Source: Bacteroidales bacterium | GTDB taxonomy: Bacteria > Bacteroidota > Bacteroidia > Bacteroidales > BM520 | Length of the DNA: 13,343 bases | Direction: 5' to 3' | Assembly (NCBI GenBank): GCA_023230285.1 | Contig: JALNXP010000039.1 | Span: 1-13,343, forward strand | Shown here: piece after piece, positions 8,142 to 13,343 of the stretch | Numbering within the stretch: position 1 is the stretch's first letter | Layout: each line of letters opens with the position of its first letter | Position numbers and translations under genes: made by a program | Notes under the pieces: generated by a model | Told to the model about the DNA's origin: nothing | Seen by the model: only the letters and a program-made list of their open reading frames with translations | Databases searched by the model: none

Positions 8142-8753
8142 ATGTTAATAATTGGTATAGCCGGTGGATCCGGCTCAGGTAAAACCACAGTAGTCAACGA
8201 AATAGTACGTCAACTGCCTAAAGATTCAGTTTCTGTACTGTCTCTAGATTCATATTATAAAGATAACGGACATCTTTCCGAAGAGCAAAAAAAACTCATC
8301 AATTTCGACCACCCGTCATCTTTTGAATTTAAGTTATTAAACCAACATATTGATGAACTACAAGCCGGACATTCAATAGAAATGCCTATCTACTTCTACG
8401 TAACCTGCGCCCGTTCAAAAGAAACAGTAACCGTATATCCAAGAAAAGTTGTAATAGTAGAAGGTATAATGGCTCTCGCTAATCCTACTTTAAGGAAAAA
8501 ATTAGATATAAAAGTTTTTGTAGATGCTGACAGCGACGACAGATTAATGCGTATTATTACCCGCGACATAGTTGAAAGAGGTAGAAATTATAATGAAGTG
8601 CTGACACATTATTCCTTATGGGTGAAAACTATGTACCAAACTTTTATTGAACCCACAAAACGCTATGCAGACATTATTATTCCTCAAGGCGGACAAAATA
8701 AAGTAGGCATAGATATTCTTCTGTCAAAAATTAAACTTATGATAGCAGAATAA
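8142..8753 (+). CDS. udk: Uridine (uridine-cytidine) kinase
   Basis: This enzyme phosphorylates uridine and/or cytidine to the monophosphate in pyrimidine salvage, in the cytoplasm. The start at 8142 gives 203 residues beginning MLIIGIAGGSGSGKTT, as in the family; the open frame reaches back to 8067 but those 25 codons overlap the previous gene and add nothing conserved. Seen: P-loop Gly8-Thr15 (GGSGSGKT), LSLDSYY with the catalytic-base Asp36, NFDHP (54-58), VEGIM with Glu107, FVDADSDDRLMRIITRDIVERGR in the lid region, and the C-terminal EPTKRYADIIIPQGGQNKVGIDIL. The base-binding segment reads PIYFYVTCARSKETV (82-96) where human UCK2 has PVYDFVSHSRKEETV, so Cys89 replaces the base-reading His and Phe85 replaces Asp. 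The gene is 11 bp after the unknown membrane protein gene. Family assignment is firm; preference between uridine and cytidine is open. Confidence 0.93.
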   Translation: MLIIGIAGGSGSGKTTVVNEIVRQLPKDSVSVLSLDSYYKDNGHLSEEQKKLINFDHPSSFEFKLLNQHIDELQAGHSIEMPIYFYVTCARSKETVTVYPRKVVIVEGIMALANPTLRKKLDIKVFVDADSDDRLMRIITRDIVERGRNYNEVLTHYSLWVKTMYQTFIEPTKRYADIIIPQGGQNKVGIDILLSKIKLMIAE

Positions 8754-8800
8754 TAAACACAATATTGAAAAATAAATAATCGTTAAAAAAATGTTCTTAA

Positions 8801-8816
8801 TTATCAATATTGATAA
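8801..8816. promoter_or_regulatory. 16-bp perfect palindrome upstream of the sugar aminotransferase
   Basis: TTATCAATATTGATAA is a perfect 16-bp palindrome, ending 20 bp before the aminotransferase ATG. With no loop it would fold poorly as RNA, so a dimeric repressor site is a better guess than a terminator. Its core CAATATTG recurs at 8760-8767, just after udk. In an 83-bp AT-rich gap such symmetry can also arise by chance. Confidence 0.35.
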
Positions 8817-8836
8817 ATCAATAAATTTATATCTAT

Positions 8837-9961
8837 ATGAATAAAATACAAATGGTTGATTTACACAACCAATATCTTAAAATCAAAAAGGAGATAGATG
8901 ATGCAGTAATAAATGTTATAGAATCCTGTGCTTTTATAAACGGTCCCGAAGTAAAATCTTTCCAAGAAGAACTTCAGAATTATCTTAATGTAAAACATGT
9001 TATACCATGTGGAAACGGTACCGATTCGCTACAAGTGTCGATGATGGCATTGAAGCTGAAACCTGGTGATGAAGTGATAACAACAACCTTCACTTTTATT
9101 GCTACCGCAGAAGTCATCGCCCTGTTAGGACTTACACCCGTACTTGTAGACGTTGACCCACAGACATTTACGATGGATACTGAAGCCATAAAAAAAGCTA
9201 TCACTCCTAAAACGAAAGCTATTGTACCTGTACATTTATTCGGTCAATGTGCCGACATGGAAGCTATTTTAAAGATAGCAAAAGAACACAACCTCTTCGT
9301 CATAGAAGATACTTGTCAGGCTATTGGCGCAGATTATAAATTTTCAGACGGCTCTGTTAAAAAAGCCGGTACTATCGGAAATGCCGGCGGCGTTTCTTTC
9401 TTCCCATCAAAAAACCTCGGCGGCTACGGTGACGGCGGTGCTATTTTTACTGATGATGACGATTTGGCAACCCAACTTCGCTATATGGTCAATCATGGCA
9501 TGACAATCCGTTATCACCACGACTACATCGGCGTTAACTCACGACTTGATTCTATCCAAGCCGCAATACTGAGAATAAAATTAAGATATTTGGAACAATA
9601 TAATAAAGCTCGTCAGGAAAGCGCAAAAAAATACAATGAGCTTTTCGCAAATTGCGACAAACTGACCGTCCCTTATATCGCAGATTATTCGACACATATT
9701 TTCCACCAATATACTCTGGTAACTAAAAATGTCGATAGAAACGCTCTACAAAAACATCTGAACGACAAAGGCATACCGGCAGCAATATACTACCCGATTC
9801 CATTACATAAACAAAAAGCATATCTTGACCCAAGATATAAAAGCGGCGACTTCCCCGTCTCCGAAATGCTCTGCGACAGCGTAATATCTCTACCTATGCA
9901 CACAGAATTAGATGACGAACAAATTAAATTTATCGCAGAATCAGTTCTTGAGTTTTTGTAG
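8837..9961 (+). CDS. DegT/DnrJ/EryC1/StrS-family sugar aminotransferase (WbpE-like)
   Basis: These PLP enzymes aminate keto-sugar nucleotides for surface polysaccharides. The 374-residue protein is full length. Seen: GNGTDSL (59-65, cofactor phosphate and ring contacts), TFTFIATAE (84-92), PVHLFGQCADMEAI, IEDTCQAIGA (156-165, with Asp158 pairing to the pyridine nitrogen and Gln161), and FFPSKNLGGYGDGGA with the Schiff-base Lys192. The C-terminal half carries GVNSRLDSIQAAIL and YYPIPLHKQ, which bind sugar and neighbouring subunit. From memory, the overall sequence resembles WbpE of Pseudomonas, which makes UDP-2-acetamido-3-amino sugars, more than ArnB or PglE, but the other enzymes of that pathway are not in the window. 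The galE gene follows after 27 bp, so the pair probably forms a nucleotide-sugar operon. The exact sugar substrate is not determined. Confidence 0.9.
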   Translation: MNKIQMVDLHNQYLKIKKEIDDAVINVIESCAFINGPEVKSFQEELQNYLNVKHVIPCGNGTDSLQVSMMALKLKPGDEVITTTFTFIATAEVIALLGLTPVLVDVDPQTFTMDTEAIKKAITPKTKAIVPVHLFGQCADMEAILKIAKEHNLFVIEDTCQAIGADYKFSDGSVKKAGTIGNAGGVSFFPSKNLGGYGDGGAIFTDDDDLATQLRYMVNHGMTIRYHHDYIGVNSRLDSIQAAILRIKLRYLEQYNKARQESAKKYNELFANCDKLTVPYIADYSTHIFHQYTLVTKNVDRNALQKHLNDKGIPAAIYYPIPLHKQKAYLDPRYKSGDFPVSEMLCDSVISLPMHTELDDEQIKFIAESVLEFL

Positions 9962-9988
9962 AATTAATGATTATAACATTATAAATAA

Positions 9989-11017
9989 ATGAAAAACAAA
10001 ATATTAGTTACAGGCGGCACCGGCTTTATCGGTTCGCATACTGTAGTTGAATTGCAAAATAACGGCTTCGAAGTTGTTATCGTTGACAATTTATCAAATT
10101 CTTATGAAAAAGTTGTAGACGACATAGCAAAAATCACAAATATTAAACCTGTTTTTAAAAAAGTAGATTTAAAAAATAAATGTGAAGTCTCTGAATTTTT
10201 TAAAGATAATCACGATTTTTTTGGCATTATTCATTTTGCTGCATCTAAAGCTGTTGGCGAATCTGTGAAAAAACCATTGCCATATTACGAAAATAATATC
10301 AATTCGACAATAAACATACTTGAGATGATGATAAAATACGACATTAACAACGTTGTTTTTTCATCATCATGTACAGTTTACGGACAACCTGATGTTTTAC
10401 CTGTTTCAGAAACGGCACCATTAAAAAAAGCCATGTCGCCTTATGGCAACACAAAGCATATATGCGAAGATATTATAGATGACACGGCGGCAGCAAGCAA
10501 CATTAACGCCATCAACTTGCGTTATTTTAATCCTATCGGTGCCCATGAAAGTGCTTTTATCGGCGAATATCCGCAAGGAACTCCGAACAACCTAATACCT
10601 TATCTCACGCAAACAGCCGCCGGCATTAGAGAATGCCTCAGCGTATACGGAGACGACTACAACACTCCTGACGGCACCGGCATCAGAGATTATATCCACG
10701 TTGTTGACCTTGCCAATGCCCACGTCTCTGCAATAAAGAGAATGCTCGACAAAAAGATGAAATCTAAAGTCGAAGTTTTTAACATAGGAACCGGCATCGG
10801 CTATTCTGTGTTAGACATCATTAAGACTTTTGAAAAAGTCAACGGCATAAAAATAAACTATAAAATAATAGAACGCCGCGAAGGTGATATTGAGAAAGTT
10901 TGGGCAGACCCGACTCTGGCAAATACCGAACTCGGCTGGCATGCAAAACATAATCTTGATGATATGTTGAGGTCATCATGGCAATGGGAATGCCGAAGAG
11001 ACAAAAACGAAGGATAA
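9989..11017 (+). CDS. galE: UDP-glucose 4-epimerase (GalE-type)
   Basis: GalE interconverts UDP-glucose and UDP-galactose, and in some forms UDP-GlcNAc and UDP-GalNAc, by a transient 4-keto step on tightly bound NAD. The 342 residues match the usual length of about 340. Seen: Rossmann glycine motif GGTGFIG (9-15), VDNLSNS (32-38) near the NAD ribose, HFAASKAVGES (82-92), FSSSCTVYG with Ser127, and the Tyr152-x3-Lys156 catalytic pair in SPYGNTK. LRYFNPIGAHES, GTGIRDYIHVVDLA and ERREGDIEKVWADP are GalE-specific. The last contains Val304 at the gatekeeper position, Tyr299 in E. coli and Cys307 in human. A small residue there goes with acceptance of N-acetylated sugars. It lies 27 bp after the sugar aminotransferase and ends at a strong inverted repeat. 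Confidence 0.95.
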   Translation: MKNKILVTGGTGFIGSHTVVELQNNGFEVVIVDNLSNSYEKVVDDIAKITNIKPVFKKVDLKNKCEVSEFFKDNHDFFGIIHFAASKAVGESVKKPLPYYENNINSTINILEMMIKYDINNVVFSSSCTVYGQPDVLPVSETAPLKKAMSPYGNTKHICEDIIDDTAAASNINAINLRYFNPIGAHESAFIGEYPQGTPNNLIPYLTQTAAGIRECLSVYGDDYNTPDGTGIRDYIHVVDLANAHVSAIKRMLDKKMKSKVEVFNIGTGIGYSVLDIIKTFEKVNGIKINYKIIERREGDIEKVWADPTLANTELGWHAKHNLDDMLRSSWQWECRRDKNEG

Positions 11018-11019
11018 AA

Positions 11020-11064
11020 TATTTTTGCATTATTATCATTTATATTGATAATAATGCAAAAATA
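11020..11064. terminator. 19-bp perfect inverted repeat between galE and threonine aldolase
   Basis: Arms at 11020-11038 and 11046-11064 pair without mismatch around a 7-base loop. The repeat starts 3 bp after the galE stop, between convergent genes. The arms begin with A/T runs that can act as the U-tract in either direction, so a bidirectional terminator is the likeliest role. The stem is very AT-rich and there is no long T run after it, so efficiency is uncertain. Confidence 0.6.
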
Positions 11065-11165
11065 CATGTATATTATTGTATTTCAAATGATTATATTTAG
11101 CATTAAATTTTATTGATATGAACCTCCTAACGGGGATTTTGCTTAGATAATTTCACACATTTACT

Positions 11166-12173
11166 CTAAATATCCTTCACGAAATTATCGATATCTTCCT
11201 CTGTTGTATCCCAAGATGTCACAAGACGAATTTCACCGGCAGCTTCGTTCCAGAAATAAAAGAAATGCCTTTTCAACAACTTCTCCGACATTGTTTTCGG
11301 CATTTTCAACAAAAGAATATTAGCCTCTGTTTTCTGAGTAAACTCGAAACTACCTTTCTGTGTTATTTTTTCCTTCAGCAGTTGCGCCATATAATTAGCG
11401 TTAGTAGCATTTTTAAGCCATATATTATTTTCAAGATATGGAATAAACTGACAAGAAGAAAACCTCATCTTAGAATATAATTGAGCGCATTGTTTTCTGA
11501 TATATTTCATATTCTCTACCAACTGCGGTCGAAAAGCGATAACCACTTCACCGAGCATCATACCGTTTTTAGTTCCGCCGAAGCTAAGAATATCCACGCC
11601 GCAATCTGCTGTAATCTCTTTCAATGATTTTCCAAGAGTTACGGCTGCATTAGCAAGTCGCGCGCCATCTACATGCAGATACATATTGTAAGAATGCAAG
11701 AAACATGCAAGCTCTTTAATCTCGTCAACTGAATAGACAGTGCCAAGTTCCGAGCATTGTGAAATATAAACGACCTTAGGCTGAGAATGATGCTCGAAGC
11801 CCAATTCAATCAGCAGCGGCTTTATAAGTTCCGGAGTCAGTTTACCATCGCAGGTGGCAATTTCCTTAAGAGAAGCACCCGTAAAAAACTCCGGAGCACC
11901 ACACTCATCAACAGCGATATGCGCCGTCTCTGACGAAATTATGGAGTTAAAAGTATTAGTACAGGCTCTCAAAGCGACTATATTGGCACCGGTACCATTA
12001 AAAACGAAAAACGGCTCTGCCGTTTCGCCAAAATGTTTCTTGATAACTTCTGTTGCTTTAATAGTATAAGTATCACCACCATAAGCAATTGCATGGTCTT
12101 TATTTGCTTCAATAATCGCATTTAATATTTCGGGGTGTACACCGGAATGATTATCACTTCCAAAACTTCTCAT
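11166..12173 (-). CDS. ltaE: Low-specificity L-threonine aldolase
   Basis: This PLP enzyme cleaves L-threonine and L-allo-threonine to glycine and acetaldehyde and gives a second route to glycine. The start is set at the ATG complementary to 12171-12173 (MRSFGSDNHSG), the usual beginning of the family; an in-frame TTG three codons upstream is possible but less likely. This gives 335 residues. Seen: RSFGSDNHSGVHPEI (2-16), YGGDTYT (31-37), FNGTGAN (58-64) for the cofactor phosphate, His85 in ETAHIAVDE stacking on the ring, HVDGARLANA with Asp169 and Arg172, and SFGGTKNGMMLGE with the Schiff-base Lys202. The -7 box is 19 bp upstream. It is convergent with galE and 71 bp downstream of the GIN lipoprotein gene on the same strand; it shows no functional link to either. 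Confidence 0.93.
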   Translation of the reverse strand: MRSFGSDNHSGVHPEILNAIIEANKDHAIAYGGDTYTIKATEVIKKHFGETAEPFFVFNGTGANIVALRACTNTFNSIISSETAHIAVDECGAPEFFTGASLKEIATCDGKLTPELIKPLLIELGFEHHSQPKVVYISQCSELGTVYSVDEIKELACFLHSYNMYLHVDGARLANAAVTLGKSLKEITADCGVDILSFGGTKNGMMLGEVVIAFRPQLVENMKYIRKQCAQLYSKMRFSSCQFIPYLENNIWLKNATNANYMAQLLKEKITQKGSFEFTQKTEANILLLKMPKTMSEKLLKRHFFYFWNEAAGEIRLVTSWDTTEEDIDNFVKDI

Positions 12174-12192
12174 ATTCTGCAAAAAAATTTCG

Positions 12193-12200
12193 CAAAAATA
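12193..12200 (-). promoter_or_regulatory. -7 box TATTTTTG of the threonine aldolase gene
   Basis: An exact TAnnTTTG match on the minus strand, 19 bp before the preferred ATG, giving a leader of about 15 bases. The only nearby TTG upstream is 12 bases away, too close for a standard -33 element. Because the box lies close to the in-frame TTG at 12182, it also argues for the ATG start. Confidence 0.5.
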
Positions 12201-12244
12201 ATAAATTTATAGCAATAAAGAATATTACTTGGTATTTATCTTAA

Positions 12245-13084
12245 TTACAATTTATGAATTGCAGAGCCGCCAGAGCAATTTACATCTGTTGTAGGATTAC
12301 CATAATAATAAAGATCCGAAGAACCCGACAATCTCCCTGTGATAACATTTATAACATTTACTCTCGCTTCCGAAGCACCGGAAAAGCTAACGTCCAATGT
12401 TTCAACAGCTTGATTTATCATTTCCACTTTTGAAGCACCTTCTAAAGACAAATCAGCATGTTGTAAATCTGATGTAGCATCATTATATAAATCTGATGCA
12501 CCGGATAAATTCACATCCATCTCATCGCTAACATCAAAAACAGCTTCGATATAAGAGTCTCCAGATGCCGTAATTTCACAGTCGTTTCCACTAAGATACA
12601 TATTTTTTAAATAGCTTGCACCGGATAAATCAACGTCTATACTACTTGCTGTAAAAACGCCACCTGATAATTCAGAAGCACCCGACATTTCAATATTCAA
12701 GTCATCAACTTGAAATGTTCCACTTATAACCACCTCTGAAGCACCACTTAACTCAATGGATTCCAATGTAGTAACATAAATTGTCGCATTCATCTCCATA
12801 TCAATACAGCTGAAACTACAATATTTAAGTTCAAGTTTCAGGTTGCCATTCTCTAATTTGACAATAATCTTATCTGAAATAGCATCAGAGTATTCAAGTA
12901 CGACATAATTACTTGTGTTACTTTGTTCTACGACCACTTTCCATCCGGAAGCTATTTCTATGGATCTAATATTAGAATTTTCAAAATAATTATTTTGCAA
13001 TGTTTCGCCCGGATTCTTTACACATGAAGTGAAACATACAAAAATCAATAATACAGTCAATGCCGATAAAAACAACTTTTTCAT
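12245..13084 (-). CDS. Lipoprotein with GIN domain (DUF2807, head domain of trimeric autotransporter-like adhesins)
   Basis: The start at 13084 gives 279 residues beginning MKKLFLSALTVLLIF, a lipoprotein signal with Cys21 (FTSC) as lipid attachment site; the open frame continues 25 codons upstream but those lack signal-peptide character. The N-terminal mature part (about 30-105) has a beta-rich stretch with SIEIASGWKVVVEQ and SGN-like turns, the usual entry of the GIN domain (Pfam DUF2807). From residue 113 to the end, SGAS-type tetrads recur nine times about every 20 residues, which predicts a right-handed beta-helix. Cys89 and Cys93 in KYCSFSC could form a disulfide. The family is widespread in Bacteroidota; its function is not established despite the adhesin name. 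The protein is probably on the outer membrane. It has no clear operon partner here. Confidence 0.88.
   Translation of the reverse strand: MKKLFLSALTVLLIFVCFTSCVKNPGETLQNNYFENSNIRSIEIASGWKVVVEQSNTSNYVVLEYSDAISDKIIVKLENGNLKLELKYCSFSCIDMEMNATIYVTTLESIELSGASEVVISGTFQVDDLNIEMSGASELSGGVFTASSIDVDLSGASYLKNMYLSGNDCEITASGDSYIEAVFDVSDEMDVNLSGASDLYNDATSDLQHADLSLEGASKVEMINQAVETLDVSFSGASEARVNVINVITGRLSGSSDLYYYGNPTTDVNCSGGSAIHKL
12263..12748 (-). repeat. Nine in-gene tandem repeats encoding SGAS-type turns
   Basis: In the GIN lipoprotein (279-residue numbering) tetrads of the type [SE]-G-[ADSG]-S start at residues 113, 134, 154, 174, 194, 215, 235, 253 and 271. Spacing is 20-21 residues (about 60 bp) for the first seven and 18 for the last two. 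The repeats are degenerate in DNA, with the recurring plus-strand core GCACCGGA, so this is old structural repetition, not a recent tandem duplication. Confidence 0.85.
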
Positions 13085-13166
13085 ATTTATTTTATTTAAA
13101 AATTTACAATTTATAAAAATAATACTTTTTTCGGAAGTTTGACACTTGTTTTGGAACATTTTTCTT

Positions 13167-13198
13167 CAAAAACAGAAAACCGTAGATTCAAGTAGCAA
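13167..13198 (-). promoter_or_regulatory. Weak promoter candidate for the GIN lipoprotein gene
   Basis: On the minus strand TTG (13198-13196), 21 bases, then TGTTTTTG (13174-13167), one mismatch from TAnnTTTG, with a correct -33/-7 spacing. The leader would be about 75-80 bases. The rest of 13085-13343 shows no gene that I can support. Confidence 0.25.
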
Positions 13199-13249
13199 GT
13201 GCGAAAATACAATAAAGAGTTGAGAAATATAGATTTAAAGGTGTAATTT

Positions 13250-13278
13250 TTGATTTTTTTGATATTATGTCAAATTTG
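13250..13278 (+). promoter_or_regulatory. Weak rightward promoter candidate near the right edge
   Basis: TTG (13250-13252), 18 bases, then CAAATTTG (13271-13278), one mismatch from TAnnTTTG and followed by CA, as at other boxes here. It would drive a plus-strand gene beyond the window. CAAATTTG is itself a palindrome, so orientation rests on the TTG spacing alone. Confidence 0.2.
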
Positions 13279-13343
13279 CATTAGTTGCATTTGATTTTAA
13301 AGTGTTTATAATCAAGATGTTTATTTGCATATATTGTTTTTCT

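Noticed and set aside
8980..9204. 74-residue antisense ORF in the aminotransferase gene
   Set aside because: It is antisense to the conserved NGTDSL region; no independent support.
10839..11067. Two minus-strand ORFs of 66 and 69 residues over the 3' end of galE
   Set aside because: They cover conserved galE sequence and the terminator hairpin, and lack any motif.
12174..12182. TTG start for threonine aldolase
   Set aside because: The ATG three codons later gives the family's usual MRSF-SDN beginning, and the -7 box lies too close to the TTG.
13085..13159. N-terminal extension of the GIN lipoprotein
   Set aside because: It would put 25 polar residues ahead of a normal lipoprotein signal peptide beginning MKKLFL.
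1..13343. Search by eye for mobile elements, CRISPR arrays, tRNA/rRNA genes and toxin-antitoxin pairs
   Set aside because: No transposase, integrase, terminal repeats, spaced direct repeats or tRNA-like cloverleaf seen; the intergenic gaps are mostly under 150 bp.

Overview
The window looks like chromosomal DNA from a member of the Bacteroidota, most likely Bacteroidales. It is AT-rich. Several genes follow a box matching the phylum-specific -7 element TAnnTTTG, and Shine-Dalgarno sequences are mostly absent. The gene families also fit: two lipoproteins, an AsmA-like protein with a Bacteroidota-type C-terminus, a GIN/DUF2807 protein, and efp next to an LpxD-type acyltransferase. I see no insertion sequence, prophage, CRISPR array, tRNA or rRNA. 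Coding density is high and no gene-free stretch exceeds 300 bases.

Left block (1-5444, minus strand) is an envelope/lipid module. Read in transcription order it holds a small lipoprotein, a 1040-residue AsmA-like membrane protein 21 bp further on, then efp (elongation factor P), an LpxD-type acyltransferase and the first 83 codons of a PlsC-type acyltransferase that runs off the left edge. The last gene is incomplete here and is easy to miss because a shadow ORF covers it on the other strand.

Middle block (5571-11017, plus strand) starts at a divergent promoter pair. It holds an exported family-2 glycoside hydrolase, an unrecognised protein with a C-terminal membrane anchor that has its own -7 box, a uridine kinase 11 bp behind it, and then a nucleotide-sugar pair: a WbpE-like PLP sugar aminotransferase and a GalE-type UDP-sugar epimerase 27 bp apart. 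The last two probably supply sugars for surface glycans. A 19-bp perfect inverted repeat directly after galE probably ends this unit.

Right block (11166-13084, minus strand) converges on galE. It holds low-specificity L-threonine aldolase and a lipoprotein whose C-terminal part consists of nine SGAS-type repeats with a period of about 20 residues (GIN domain, predicted beta-helix). The last 259 bases hold only weak promoter candidates.

No clearly new multi-gene system is evident. The points most worth checking are the unknown tail-anchored protein coupled to uridine kinase, a Cys at the base-reading position of that kinase, a small Val at the GalE gatekeeper position, the lipoprotein-AsmA pair, and a 16-bp palindrome ahead of the aminotransferase. 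Three starts were corrected: uridine kinase to 8142, threonine aldolase to 12173 and the GIN lipoprotein to 13084.
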